Source: JBBATK01 sp044224515 (GTDB taxonomy: Bacteria; Bacteroidota; Ignavibacteria; Kapaibacteriales; NICIL-2). Taken from it: DNA of 64,000 bases. This document shows, piece after piece, positions 25,568 through 34,732 of the stretch. Numbering within the stretch: position 1 is the first letter of the stretch; the number at the start of each line of letters is the position of its first letter. Location of the stretch: NCBI GenBank assembly GCA_044224515.1, contig JBGAKH010000001.1, positions 186,001 through 250,000 of the forward strand, given 5' to 3'. The notes below the pieces were generated by a model. It saw nothing but the letters and a program-made list of their open reading frames with translations. It was not told the DNA's origin and ran no database searches. A program made the translations under genes and the position numbers.

Positions 25568-27571
25568 TTAGGGATTCAAGAGTGCATCGATCTTTTGACT
25601 CGTTTCCTCAACGAAGACATCCGCACCCGGGAATCCAACCTCCTTGAACTGGACTTTTCCCTGCTTATCAACAAAAAACTTCGTTGGAATACCGGTGACA
25701 CCGAAACAGCTCACGATTGCATCGCCACCATCGATAAACATGGGAAAGCTGTACGTCGGATTTTGACTTAGGAAACTGCTGACAATCTTCTTCCGAGACT
25801 GAATCTTCTGAGTGACGCTTGTATCTGATGTACGTTCCCAGACATTTACCATAAGTATCTGAACACTTGGATTGTCCTTATACTTCTCATAGACTTTTTG
25901 CATGTATGGCATAGACGCACGGCAGGGTCCGCACCATGTTGCCCAAAAATCGATGACAGCCACTTTACCTTTGAGATCCGAAAGCTTAACGCTTTTGCCG
26001 TCCATTGTCGTCAGTTCAAAATCATTGATCTTAGCTTTTGCACCGCTGTTTGAAGTGAACGTAGCACCTTGGATGTCGTAGTTCATCATCGACATGCGCA
26101 GATTGATCATCTTCGCATGCTTTGCTTCTTCTTGAAGAAGACGTAACTCTTGCTTGTTATGTTCGAGATCCGGTGAAGCGACAGAGCTGAAGCGACTAAT
26201 CATTTGTGGAATGGCTCGATCGGTACGAATTGCCGTGCGCATCACCTCAACAGCTTCCGGCAGACGTGAGCTGGATTGCAGAGCTTCTGAATAATGCTCC
26301 AGATTCTCAGCAGTGGCTCCATCTCCGAGCAGATCACAGGCTTTCTTAAACTCCGTTGCTGCTTCAGCCGGCTGATTCATCTGACGCAGAATAAAACCGT
26401 ATGTATCATGGCATATACCTTCGATTTCTCGTGCAGAATACTCAAACTCTTCTTCGGACAAAAACTTCGGTCGTACCTCGTTTGAGTGAGACGCCGCTGA
26501 GTTTATTGCCAGTTCAGCATACTGTCTAGAAAGCTTGAGCAGTGAGTCTTGCTTGACTAGTGAGACTGCAAACATATTTAGAATCGAGGCCGGCGGGAAG
26601 GAATTTACACCGGGCGGAATAGGATAAGAGCGAATAATACGTATTGGCTCGTCGCCGTTACCTTGTCTCAGGAAGTTGCTGATAAGATCGATATACATTC
26701 GATCACTGAAAATGGTGTAGCGAATGCTCTTCATATACTTCGCAAGACCTTCTTCAAAGTCTTTCAGTGATTGTGCTTTGTAGCAAGTCGAACGCAAAAC
26801 TTCTTCAGCGAAGTCACTACTAGGATGTTCCTTAACAAATGCAGCCTCTAGGTCGTCTGCATCAGCGGGTCGTCCGATAGCGCGCATCGCTCGGGCAACA
26901 GCTCGCACTTCAATTTCATTGGACTTATCGTATCCTGTTGCAATGATTTCTTCGATACGTTTGGTAAACTCTGCTTTTTCGATTTCACCGCTCTCGAACA
27001 ACACCGAAGCAAGACCGATCTTGGCTTGCACGTTGTCAGGAAATGACTGTATTTCCAGACGCATTTCACGCTTACACTTTTCCAGATCCGGACTGCGCTT
27101 GACACTAGGAACTACGGCACCCAAATACGAAAGCGCTGAGCGGAGCTGAGCCGAACGCACCGGCTTTGATCCATTGTACATTTTCACGTCCCACATCTGA
27201 TCGTTATTCCAATCAATGAGGCGAGCATCACTTACTTTGAATTGAATATATGTTGCACTCTTGGGTAGGTCTTTGAATTGTCCGATATAGCGAGGTCCCG
27301 TTTTATCCAGACGCACGGTGTACGCAGTCGGGTAGATGTTTGCTTCGTCATAAACGTAAGCAAAAACATACAACGGAAGCTTCGCCTTATTGAACAACTC
27401 TCCTGGAGCATAGATGAAGTCGAGATTCCCTCCCGGCGATGGCTTCTCCGGACTTATCTCAAGACGACCACTCAATCCTGCTAGCGAGGTACCTGAGCCA
27501 AGCAAAAACGCCAGGAGCACCATACAGAGGTATTGTCCAAAGCGATGTAAAAAGGTGCTGACAGCCATCAT
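25568..27571 (-). CDS. Exported TPR-like protein with C-terminal TlpA-type thioredoxin domain
   Basis: A 667-residue periplasmic protein. The ATG at 27571 has AAGGA 5 bp upstream and yields a signal peptide (MMAVSTFLHRFGQYLCMVLLAFLLGSGTSLAG). Residues about 35-150 are a beta-rich domain, about 170-510 helical repeats of TPR kind (for example VQAKIGLASVLFESGEIEKAEF), and about 515-667 a TlpA/ResA thioredoxin domain: VKLSDLKGKVAVIDFWATWCGPCRASM with active-site WCGPC at about 546-550 and the cis-Pro in GVTGIPTKFFVD. Likely a disulfide reductase, perhaps for apocytochrome c given the ccm genes nearby, but this is inference. Transcribed alone. Confidence 0.85.
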   Translation of the reverse strand: MMAVSTFLHRFGQYLCMVLLAFLLGSGTSLAGLSGRLEISPEKPSPGGNLDFIYAPGELFNKAKLPLYVFAYVYDEANIYPTAYTVRLDKTGPRYIGQFKDLPKSATYIQFKVSDARLIDWNNDQMWDVKMYNGSKPVRSAQLRSALSYLGAVVPSVKRSPDLEKCKREMRLEIQSFPDNVQAKIGLASVLFESGEIEKAEFTKRIEEIIATGYDKSNEIEVRAVARAMRAIGRPADADDLEAAFVKEHPSSDFAEEVLRSTCYKAQSLKDFEEGLAKYMKSIRYTIFSDRMYIDLISNFLRQGNGDEPIRIIRSYPIPPGVNSFPPASILNMFAVSLVKQDSLLKLSRQYAELAINSAASHSNEVRPKFLSEEEFEYSAREIEGICHDTYGFILRQMNQPAEAATEFKKACDLLGDGATAENLEHYSEALQSSSRLPEAVEVMRTAIRTDRAIPQMISRFSSVASPDLEHNKQELRLLQEEAKHAKMINLRMSMMNYDIQGATFTSNSGAKAKINDFELTTMDGKSVKLSDLKGKVAVIDFWATWCGPCRASMPYMQKVYEKYKDNPSVQILMVNVWERTSDTSVTQKIQSRKKIVSSFLSQNPTYSFPMFIDGGDAIVSCFGVTGIPTKFFVDKQGKVQFKEVGFPGADVFVEETSQKIDALLNP

Positions 27572-27851
27572 ACTAATCCTTGATTTCGTGGTCCGGACTT
27601 CTCCGGATTGAATAAACAAATGTCTCTACTCTTTTGCCGGAGTCTCGATCGGCTAAGTCACGATTGCCAATACTTTGCATTTCTCGTGATGCACTGGTGA
27701 AGCCAATAGTAGATCGTTATCGACATATGTACCGGGTCAACAACAAACATGTTCCGCATGCTACTTAAGAATATCTCAGCGAGGTTTTCCGGGTATGCAT
27801 CGGTTCCGCTTAAGTTCTGCATCGGTTGTGCGTCGTTCGGGACAAGGTCCC

Positions 27852-28682
27852 TTATGATCGCATTTTCATCTCAATTGCTTTTTTTGCTGCTTGTTGCTCG
27901 GCTTCTTTCTTGTTTTTGCCAACACCGATACCCAGGCAATCATCGCCAACATATACCGCTACCGTAAACTGTTTGTCGTGGTCCGGACCAATCTCATCGA
28001 CAACCATGTAGCGTGGAGACAAACTTCCCTGTGCTTGGACATACTCCAGAAGAATGCTCTTGAAGTTCGTGTCCTGCATCAGGCTTTCACTGATCATGAT
28101 TGGCATAAGCGTGTCTTCCACAAACTGTCGGGCTACTTGCAATCCGGAATCCAAGTAAACGGCAGCCAGAACTGCTTCAAGACAGTCAGCGAGGATCGAC
28201 TCGTTGCCTTTTGATAGTGACTGGCTAGCACTAAAGCTCAAGAGCATGAAATGCTCCAGATTAAGCTTTCGAGCACAGAGCGCCAAGGACTTTTTGTTCA
28301 CCAACCACGAGCGCATTTTGGTAAGTTCACCCTCTTGAACTTCACCGTGGTGATCAAACAAGTACTCCGCGACAATCATCCCCAGAATTGCATCACCCAG
28401 AAACTCCAGTCGCTCGTTTGAGTAGCGAAGCGGATTCGCCTTGACTTGAAGATAGGAGCGATGTGTAAGTGCTTGTTCAAAGTACTGAGGTTTGTGTACT
28501 TGGACACCGATCTTACGCTCGAACTCCTTGAGCCGTTCATCGCGCAGCGATTCCGAGATTTGGAACATCTGCTCCCGTTCCTTCATACGGACGGGACGCT
28601 TCTTGAACGCGATTTTTACGATGCCGGAATAGATGTTGCGGACGAACCCGCTGACGAAATTCTCTTTGTCGTTCTGTGACAT
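27852..28682 (-). CDS. rnc: Ribonuclease III
   Basis: Cuts double-stranded RNA in rRNA and mRNA processing. The catalytic signature NERLEFLGDA is at 89-98, with the second metal Asp/Glu region ILADCLEAVLAAVYLDSG; the double-stranded RNA-binding domain lies in the last 70 residues (SILLEYVQAQGSLSPRYMVVDEIGPDHDKQFTVAVYV ... KKEAEQQAAKKAIE). 276 residues, with a basic 40-residue N-terminal extension longer than in E. coli. Last gene of the yceD-rpmF-plsX-fab operon, 198 bp after fabF, a gap with inverted repeats. Confidence 0.96.
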   Translation of the reverse strand: MSQNDKENFVSGFVRNIYSGIVKIAFKKRPVRMKEREQMFQISESLRDERLKEFERKIGVQVHKPQYFEQALTHRSYLQVKANPLRYSNERLEFLGDAILGMIVAEYLFDHHGEVQEGELTKMRSWLVNKKSLALCARKLNLEHFMLLSFSASQSLSKGNESILADCLEAVLAAVYLDSGLQVARQFVEDTLMPIMISESLMQDTNFKSILLEYVQAQGSLSPRYMVVDEIGPDHDKQFTVAVYVGDDCLGIGVGKNKKEAEQQAAKKAIEMKMRS

Positions 28683-28709
28683 AGCTTGTCGGACATTCTC
28701 ACAAGCTGC

Positions 28710-28743
28710 TGACGCGTAACCTACCCTGATAAAGTACGCGTCA
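28710..28743. repeat. Inverted repeat TGACGCGTA/TACGCGTCA between fabF and rnc
   Basis: Nine-base arms at 28710-28718 and 28735-28743, 16 bp apart, perfect. It lies 28 bp upstream of the rnc start in the mRNA leader. It could be an operator or an RNA stem; no T tract follows. A second imperfect pair (ATGCAAC/GTTGCAT) lies at 28851-28875. Confidence 0.6.
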
Positions 28744-28880
28744 ACACTGCGGTTGACAATTCAGTAAAATTTAAAATCACTTTCTAGGTCTAAGCACTCG
28801 TACTCGGAATCATGAGTAGCCGACTGCAAGGATAGTCCCTTCGGTATACAATGCAACTGCAACGCCCTGTTGCATGTGCA

Positions 28881-30146
28881 CTACACTTCGGGCTGAAAAC
28901 GTTTAAAGCAGAGCGAAGCATTGTGGCCACCAAAGCCGAAAGTATTCGAAATGGCGACGCGGATTTCACGTGCCTCCGGCACGTTTGGAACATAATGCAA
29001 ATCGCAATCCGGGTCAGGCTGCTCATAGTTGATGGTTGGTGGACACATCCTGTTCGCGATAGCAAGAACTGTCGCTATAGCTTCAACAGCACCGGCAGCT
29101 CCGAGAAGATGTCCGGTCATTGACTTAGTGGAACTGACAGCAATTAAAGATGCACGCTCACCAAACACTGTTTTAATCGCAGCTGTTTCGTTCTTGTCGT
29201 TAAATGGTGTCGACGTGCCATGCGCATTGATGTAATCAACTTCACTGATATCGACACCGGCATCTTTCATACAAAGACGCATACTACGCACGGCACCTTC
29301 ACCACCCGGTGCGGGTGCTGTGATGTGATGAGCGTCATCGGTCAATCCAATGCCACTGATCTCAGCATAAATACGAGCACCGCGATTCATCGCGTGTTCC
29401 AGCGTTTCCATTACAAGCACACCGCCACCTTCGCCCATAACGAATCCATCTCGGCCTGCGTCAAAAGGTCTGCTGGCCTTTTCAGGTGCATCGTTGCGGG
29501 TAGAAAGCGCGCGCATTGCGTTAAAACCGCCTATACCCATCGGACAAATCACGGCTTCGCTGCCACCCGCAAGCATCACATCCGCGTCACCGCGTTGTAA
29601 AAGCATGAAGGAATCGGCTATCGAGTGCGACGATGTCGCACAGGCACTGACGGTGCCATAGTTAGGCCCTTTAAAGCCGTATCGGATTGCAATGTGTCCT
29701 GCCGCGATATCACTAATCAACATCGGTACAAAAAACGGCGATATTCGGTCCGGACTACCACCGCGCTCGTACAAGGTCTGTTGTTGATGATGATAAGTCC
29801 ACATTCCACCTATTCCGCTACCAAACACAACTCCAACGCGATCTTTATCCAGCGCGTCAATCTGAAGACCCGCGTCTTCAACAGCCATTACCGCACTCGA
29901 CAGAGCATAGTGTGTAAAGGGATCCATGCGCTGCACTTCTTTGCGGTTGATATGGAGCAACGGGTCATAGCCCTTCAGCTCGCAAGCGAATTGCGTGTCG
30001 TATTGGGAAGCGTCAAACTTTTGGATGGGTGCTGCACCACTGGTTGAACTCATCATGTTACGCCAAAACTCGTCTTTGTTGTTTCCTATGGGACAAACAA
30101 CGCCGACACCTGTAATAACAATGCGAGGGATGATGCGCGTAGGCAT
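28881..30146 (-). CDS. fabF: Beta-ketoacyl-ACP synthase II
   Basis: Condenses malonyl-ACP with growing acyl-ACP. The catalytic triad is present: Cys169 in TVSACATSS, His in INAHGTSTPFND and His in STKSMTGHLLGAAGAVEA with the conserved Lys. N-terminus RIVITGVGVVCPIGNN and the C-terminal ISNTFGFGGHNASLCF glycine-rich loop match. 421 residues is normal. It follows acpP by 64 bp, in which a strong perfect hairpin occurs. Confidence 0.97.
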   Translation of the reverse strand: MPTRIIPRIVITGVGVVCPIGNNKDEFWRNMMSSTSGAAPIQKFDASQYDTQFACELKGYDPLLHINRKEVQRMDPFTHYALSSAVMAVEDAGLQIDALDKDRVGVVFGSGIGGMWTYHHQQQTLYERGGSPDRISPFFVPMLISDIAAGHIAIRYGFKGPNYGTVSACATSSHSIADSFMLLQRGDADVMLAGGSEAVICPMGIGGFNAMRALSTRNDAPEKASRPFDAGRDGFVMGEGGGVLVMETLEHAMNRGARIYAEISGIGLTDDAHHITAPAPGGEGAVRSMRLCMKDAGVDISEVDYINAHGTSTPFNDKNETAAIKTVFGERASLIAVSSTKSMTGHLLGAAGAVEAIATVLAIANRMCPPTINYEQPDPDCDLHYVPNVPEAREIRVAISNTFGFGGHNASLCFKRFQPEV

Positions 30147-30172
30147 GTGTGCAAGTTGGGGGTGGTGGGATT

Positions 30173-30201
30173 GCGGCGCAGAACTTCAGGTTCTGCGCCG
30201 C
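30173..30201 (-). promoter_or_regulatory. 12-bp perfect RNA hairpin between acpP and fabF
   Basis: GCGGCGCAGAAC (30173-30184) and GTTCTGCGCCGC (30190-30201) form a 12-bp perfect GC-rich stem with a 5-nt loop, 9 bp after the acpP stop codon. No T tract follows on the coding strand, so it is not a classical terminator. It may stabilise the acpP 3' end or serve as an RNase III site; that is inference. Confidence 0.8.
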
Positions 30202-30210
30202 TGTCCACAA

Positions 30211-30447
30211 TTAAGCTGCAGTGCGGGATTCGAGGTACGAAACGGCATCACCTACTGTTTGAATCTTCTCTGCGTCAGAGTCTTCAATAGTAATGTTGAA
30301 TGCGCGTTCGAATTCCATGATCAACTCTACGGTGTCCAATGAATCAGCACCGAGGTCATTTTGAAATGAAGCTGTCGGTGTGATTTGTGATTCTTCAACA
30401 CCAAGCTTGTTCACGATAATTTGCTTTACTTGTTCTGCAGTTGTCAT
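30211..30447 (-). CDS. acpP: Acyl carrier protein
   Basis: A 78-residue acidic helix bundle carrying the fatty-acid chain on phosphopantetheine at Ser36 in the GADSLDTVELIM motif. Sequence throughout is typical (QIIVNKLGVEESQI, NDLGADSLD). Sits between fabG and fabF as usual. It is needed in far greater amount than its neighbours; the hairpin just after its stop may help. Confidence 0.98.
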   Translation of the reverse strand: MTTAEQVKQIIVNKLGVEESQITPTASFQNDLGADSLDTVELIMEFERAFNITIEDSDAEKIQTVGDAVSYLESRTAA

Positions 30448-30513
30448 GAAAAAAACTCCAAATGAAAAGATTGAAAAAATGAATATCGACGAGTTGTACT
30501 TTATTGACCGAGG

Positions 30514-31263
30514 CTACATGAGCATACCGCCGTCAACACAAAGCGTCTGCCCTGTGATATAGGAGGCATCATCCGAAAGGAGAAAACTCACTGCGCCGGC
30601 TACTTCTGCACCGCTTCCTGCTCGTTTAAGCGGAATTCCGTCACTAAATGCCTTCCTCTGCTCTTCGCTAAGCTTTGAAGTCATATCAGTTTCGATATAT
30701 CCCGGAGCAATGCAATTTACTAAAATGTTACGAGACGCGACTTCTTTGGCAATAGACTTCGAAAAGCCAATGAGACCGGCTTTGGAAGCACTATAATTGG
30801 ACTGGCCTGCATTTCCGCTGATACCCACGACAGACGTAATATTGACAATTCGACCCTGGCGTTGGGACATCATCTGACGTAACACAGCCTTTGTTATGGT
30901 AAAAACTGCCTTTAGATTGACATTCATGACCGTGTCCCAGTCCTCCTCGCTCATTCGCATCAATAGCTGATCTCGGGTCACGCCGGCGTTATTGACAACG
31001 GCGTCAATGCGACCGGATTCTGCCAGGACGCTTTCGATTAGCTGCTTCACCGCAACTTCATTGGTTACGTCGACACTCTGAAAACGCACAAATGCCCCGC
31101 TCGACTCTAGTTCGGAGCGGAAACTCTCCACTCGGTCAGCCGATCCGGCAAACACTCCGTAAACCTTTGCTCCGTCCTCAGCCAGGCGTCGAACGATGGA
31201 AGCACCAATGCCTCTGGAAGCACCTGTCACGATAACAACTTTCCCGTTTAATCCTCTGCTCAT
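30514..31263 (-). CDS. fabG: 3-oxoacyl-ACP reductase
   Basis: NADPH-dependent short-chain dehydrogenase reducing beta-ketoacyl-ACP. The ATG at 31263 has an AGGAG upstream; a longer frame would run into fabD. Seen: TGASRGIG cofactor motif (13-20), NNAGVTRDQLLMRM with the FabG-specific TRD, catalytic Ser/Tyr/Lys in ITSVVGISGNAGQSNYSASK, and the C-terminal ITGQTLCVDGGMLM. 249 residues is normal. 10 bp after fabD. Confidence 0.96.
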   Translation of the reverse strand: MSRGLNGKVVIVTGASRGIGASIVRRLAEDGAKVYGVFAGSADRVESFRSELESSGAFVRFQSVDVTNEVAVKQLIESVLAESGRIDAVVNNAGVTRDQLLMRMSEEDWDTVMNVNLKAVFTITKAVLRQMMSQRQGRIVNITSVVGISGNAGQSNYSASKAGLIGFSKSIAKEVASRNILVNCIAPGYIETDMTSKLSEEQRKAFSDGIPLKRAGSGAEVAGAVSFLLSDDASYITGQTLCVDGGMLM

Positions 31264-31273
31264 GTCCAAACTC

Positions 31274-32188
31274 CTAAGAAGGAAGTGACTCAAGGTCACT
31301 CAATTTGTCAAATCCGGAAATGCGTACCTCTGTCAAGCTTCGCTTTACCAATCCTTGCAAAACTTTGCCCGGACCTATCTCCACAAACTCGTCGATCCCG
31401 GCATTTTTCATTGCCAGCAACGTTTGGGTCCAACGTACCGGCTGTACCAGCTGTGCAATAAGTTGCTCTTTCAACTCAGCAGCATTTCGGTGCAGGCTTG
31501 CGTCGGCGTTACAGTAGACATCTACCTTTGCATCTACAAACGCCGTACGGTGTATTGTTTCCGCAAGTTTCTCTTGTGCCGGCTTCATCAAAGGTGAGTG
31601 AAAAGCGCCGCTTACCTGTAGCTCCGTGACCATTCGTGCTCCAGCCTCTTTAAACACTGCGAGTGAGTCACGAAGCACTACCTGGTCACCGCTAATAACC
31701 ACCTGTCCGGGTGAATTATAGTTCGCGGGAACAACGATGCCGCCTTGAATACTCGCACAGAGTTCCTCTACTTTCGCGTCTTCGAGTCCTACGATCGCTG
31801 CCATGGTTCCGGGTTGTTCCAATCCCGCATGAAACATCAGTTCGCCACGAAGGGCAACAAGTTTTAAAGCATCTTCAAAGCTGAGAACTCCGGCAGCATA
31901 AAGTGCAGAGTACTCTCCGAGTGAGTGCCCTGCTACGGCAGAAGGTGCTAAGCGCTGAAGAAGGTTTGTCAGCAATGCGGCTTCGTGCACAAAGAGCGCA
32001 GGCTGTGTATAGCGTGTTTCACGGAGTTTTTCCACCGGCCCATTCCAACATATCTCACTAAGGGAGTAACCGAGGATGTCGTCAGCCGACTGAAAAAGTT
32101 GACGCACGGCACCGTCAGAACATAGGTCTTGTCCCATGCCGACATACTGTGATCCTTGTCCCGAAAACATTAGTGCTCGTGAGCCCAT
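31274..32188 (-). CDS. fabD: Malonyl-CoA:ACP transacylase
   Basis: Moves the malonyl group from CoA to ACP. The ATG at 32188 gives MGSRALMFSGQGSQYVGMGQ, the usual start with the GQGSQ oxyanion block; a longer frame from 32257 is not believed. The nucleophile is Ser89 in AGHSLGEYSALYAAG; the partner His lies in VSGAFHSPLM and the C-terminal EIGPGKVLQGLVKR is typical. 304 residues. It lies 109 bp after fabH and 10 bp before fabG. Confidence 0.96.
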   Translation of the reverse strand: MGSRALMFSGQGSQYVGMGQDLCSDGAVRQLFQSADDILGYSLSEICWNGPVEKLRETRYTQPALFVHEAALLTNLLQRLAPSAVAGHSLGEYSALYAAGVLSFEDALKLVALRGELMFHAGLEQPGTMAAIVGLEDAKVEELCASIQGGIVVPANYNSPGQVVISGDQVVLRDSLAVFKEAGARMVTELQVSGAFHSPLMKPAQEKLAETIHRTAFVDAKVDVYCNADASLHRNAAELKEQLIAQLVQPVRWTQTLLAMKNAGIDEFVEIGPGKVLQGLVKRSLTEVRISGFDKLSDLESLPS

Positions 32189-32297
32189 AGGTGTCGATCT
32201 TTTGTCTTCTTGAAAAACTCTTGTACAATTATAAAATGGCGTGCCTCGGCACATCAAACACTGCCTTGCACGTCCGTGATATACATACTACACTTCT

Positions 32298-33293
32298 TTA
32301 TGCTTTTACGTCCGTTCCCCACTTCAACCAAATGGATCCCCAAGTGAAGCCGGCACCAAAGCTTGACAGAATCAAGTTGTCGCCTTTCTTCAAGCTACCG
32401 GCCTTTTCCAGCTCCGACAAACAAATAGGAATTGTAGCTGCCGTGGTATTGCCATATTTGGTGATGTTAATCATCACTTTTTCCTTTGCCAAACCCATGC
32501 GGTTTGCTGTGGCATCGATGATTCGCAAGTTTGCCTGATGAGGGATTAGCCACGATATCATGTCGGCAGTTAATCCATTCTTTTCCATGATGGCTGCAGA
32601 CACTTCCGCCATCCCTACTACAGCGGCTTTAAACACGGATTGTCCATCTTGTACCACGTAGTGTTCTTTGTTGGCAACGGTCTCGCTAGAGGGAGGCTTC
32701 ACGCTTCCTCCTGCAGGCATGTACAGGTACTTTCCGCCATTTCCATCCATATTGAGAATCGCATCCATAACGCCTACCGACTCATCGGCAGATTGCTCTA
32801 ATAGCGCCACGCCGGCACCATCGCCGAAGAGAACACAGGTTGCTCGATCTTTGAAGTCTATAATGGAACTCATTTTGTCGGCACCACAAACGAGTACGCG
32901 ACGTGCACCCCCTGCTTCCAGCATTTTCGCTCCGGTCCATAAACCATAGAGAAATCCCGAGCAGGCTCCGCTTAGATCAAAGCCCCATGCTTTGGATGCA
33001 CCAAGCTTGCGCTGCACCGTAGCGGCAGTTGAGGGAAAGAAGTTGTCCGGTGTTACCGTACAAACGATGATGCAGTCTACGTCACCTGGTGTCAAGCCAC
33101 GTTTGGCGAGGACTTCTTGAGCAGCCGGTACAATCATGTCGCTCGTGCCGCCTTCCTTCAGGAATCTACGTTCGCGGATGCCGGTACGTGTGACAATCCA
33201 CTCATCATTGGTGTCGAGAAAGCTCTCGAACCAGTGGTTGTCAAAAACATCCGGTGGCACGTAGTGAGCGATAGCACTGATAGTAGCTCTCAT
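32298..33293 (-). CDS. fabH: Beta-ketoacyl-ACP synthase III
   Basis: Starts fatty acid synthesis from an acyl-CoA and malonyl-ACP. Catalytic Cys111 in DLSGACSGFLYGL, His in WLIPHQANLRII and Asn in YGNTTAATIP; C-terminal LSSFGAGFTWGS is typical. 331 residues. Its ATG overlaps the plsX stop (ATGA), so translation is coupled. The primer chain preference (straight or branched) cannot be read reliably from sequence. Confidence 0.97.
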   Translation of the reverse strand: MRATISAIAHYVPPDVFDNHWFESFLDTNDEWIVTRTGIRERRFLKEGGTSDMIVPAAQEVLAKRGLTPGDVDCIIVCTVTPDNFFPSTAATVQRKLGASKAWGFDLSGACSGFLYGLWTGAKMLEAGGARRVLVCGADKMSSIIDFKDRATCVLFGDGAGVALLEQSADESVGVMDAILNMDGNGGKYLYMPAGGSVKPPSSETVANKEHYVVQDGQSVFKAAVVGMAEVSAAIMEKNGLTADMISWLIPHQANLRIIDATANRMGLAKEKVMINITKYGNTTAATIPICLSELEKAGSLKKGDNLILSSFGAGFTWGSIWLKWGTDVKA

Positions 33294-34330
33294 CCTTCCC
33301 CTTGTGTTTCGTTGATTGTTGCCAACGCATTTTCAATGCGCTGATTAATATCCTTCTCTATAACCTCCACAGCACGAAGCAGCATATTTTTCACTGCCAG
33401 TACTGAAGACTTTCCGTGTCCGATAATGACAACGCCGTTGACGCCAAGGAGCGGCACTCCACCATACTCTTGATAATCAAACTCCTTCAATACGCGACGT
33501 AGTGTTGGAATCATGATGGCAACAGATAGCTTGTTCAGCAGACTTCTTCCTGCGAAGTCTTTAAGCTTGATGCGCAAAACGTTGATAAAACTCTCGGCGA
33601 ATTTCAATACAATATTGCCCGTGAAGCCGTCGCAAACCACAACATCACAGGTCCCCATGAGGATGTCGCGTCCTTCTGTATTGCCCGCGAAATTCATCAC
33701 CTTTGAGTTCTTCATGAGTGCGTGCGTATCGAGAGCCAAGCCTGACCCCTTCGTCTCTTCTTCTCCAACGTTTAGGAGTCCGACACGCGGTGATTCAATT
33801 CCCAAAATTTGGTTCACATAGATGGAACCCATAATGCCAAACTCATAGAGGAATTTCGGTTTGCACTCGACATTCGCCCCGACGTCGACAACGAGGCAAG
33901 GCATAGTGCGTGCGGTCGGGAAAAATGATGCAATGGTGGGACGTGAAACGCCGCGTATACGTCCGAGGAACAAGGTCCCGCCCGACATCACAGCGCCTGT
34001 ATTACCGGCAGAAATAAAGGCATCAGCTTTCCCTTCTCGGTGGTAGTTGATGCCTTGCACAATACTACTTTGTTTCTTCGTGCGGAGAGCAGAAGTTGGG
34101 TCGTCATCCATGCTGATCACTTCATCACAGTGAACAACGGAATAGGTCATTCCGCCCGTATCTCGCGATGCTAGCTCTCGTTTAAGCAGCTCTTCGGGAC
34201 CAAAAAAAACGAACTCGACCTTCGTCTTTCCACCGAAGTGCTTGGCGGCAAGGATGGCACCATCGATCTCGTTTTTCGGAGCGAAATCGCCTCCCATGGC
34301 GTCAATAGCTATGCGAAGAGTTCTTTGCAC
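33290..34330 (-). CDS. plsX: Phosphate acyltransferase
   Basis: Makes acyl-phosphate from acyl-ACP for the PlsY step of phospholipid synthesis. Begins TLRIAIDAMGGDFAPKNEIDGA with the family DAMGGD signature; the AGNTGAVMSGG, LVDVGANVECKP and VVCDGFTGNIVLK blocks are intact. 346 residues, normal. Follows rpmF after 52 bp and is coupled to fabH by a 4-bp overlap. Confidence 0.97.
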   Translation of the reverse strand: MQRTLRIAIDAMGGDFAPKNEIDGAILAAKHFGGKTKVEFVFFGPEELLKRELASRDTGGMTYSVVHCDEVISMDDDPTSALRTKKQSSIVQGINYHREGKADAFISAGNTGAVMSGGTLFLGRIRGVSRPTIASFFPTARTMPCLVVDVGANVECKPKFLYEFGIMGSIYVNQILGIESPRVGLLNVGEEETKGSGLALDTHALMKNSKVMNFAGNTEGRDILMGTCDVVVCDGFTGNIVLKFAESFINVLRIKLKDFAGRSLLNKLSVAIMIPTLRRVLKEFDYQEYGGVPLLGVNGVVIIGHGKSSVLAVKNMLLRAVEVIEKDINQRIENALATINETQGEG

Positions 34331-34382
34331 GAGATCCTATTGTTTTTCCGACAGTGAGTTTGCAGACAAGCAGACCAACGGA

Positions 34383-34559
34383 TTACGCGGTTGCAAGAAC
34401 TCGACGACCGTTATAGTAGCCACACTCAGGGCATGCTGCGTGAGACAACTTCGCTGCCTGACACTGCGGACAGGTAGATGTTGTTGCGGGAACCGCCTTG
34501 TAGTGTGTACGACGTTTTGCTGTACGTTGTTTTGAGTGACGGCGTTTTGGATTAGGCAT
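34383..34559 (-). CDS. rpmF: 50S ribosomal protein bL32
   Basis: A 58-residue ribosomal protein: MPNPKRRHSKQRTAKRRTHY, then a zinc-binding set C30-x2-C33 (TCPQCQ) and C43-x2-C46 (ACPECGYYNGR). It keeps all four cysteines, i.e. the zinc (C+) form. Strong Shine-Dalgarno GAGGAG 7 bp upstream of the ATG at 34559. Position between yceD and plsX is the classical arrangement. Confidence 0.97.
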   Translation of the reverse strand: MPNPKRRHSKQRTAKRRTHYKAVPATTSTCPQCQAAKLSHAACPECGYYNGRRVLATA

Positions 34560-34732
34560 TGTTAACTCCTCTTTACAGACTAAATAGTTATTCGTTGTTC
34601 TCGACTTTTTATGCTTTCGAGCTCCAAATACCTTTTCTAAACCAGGTAAGCGAAGCTACGTTTTCTCAGCGTGTGTGAAACTCGCATTTCATAGACCGAA
34701 CGTCAGTCCGGGAGCGTCCCACGTCTCAATCA

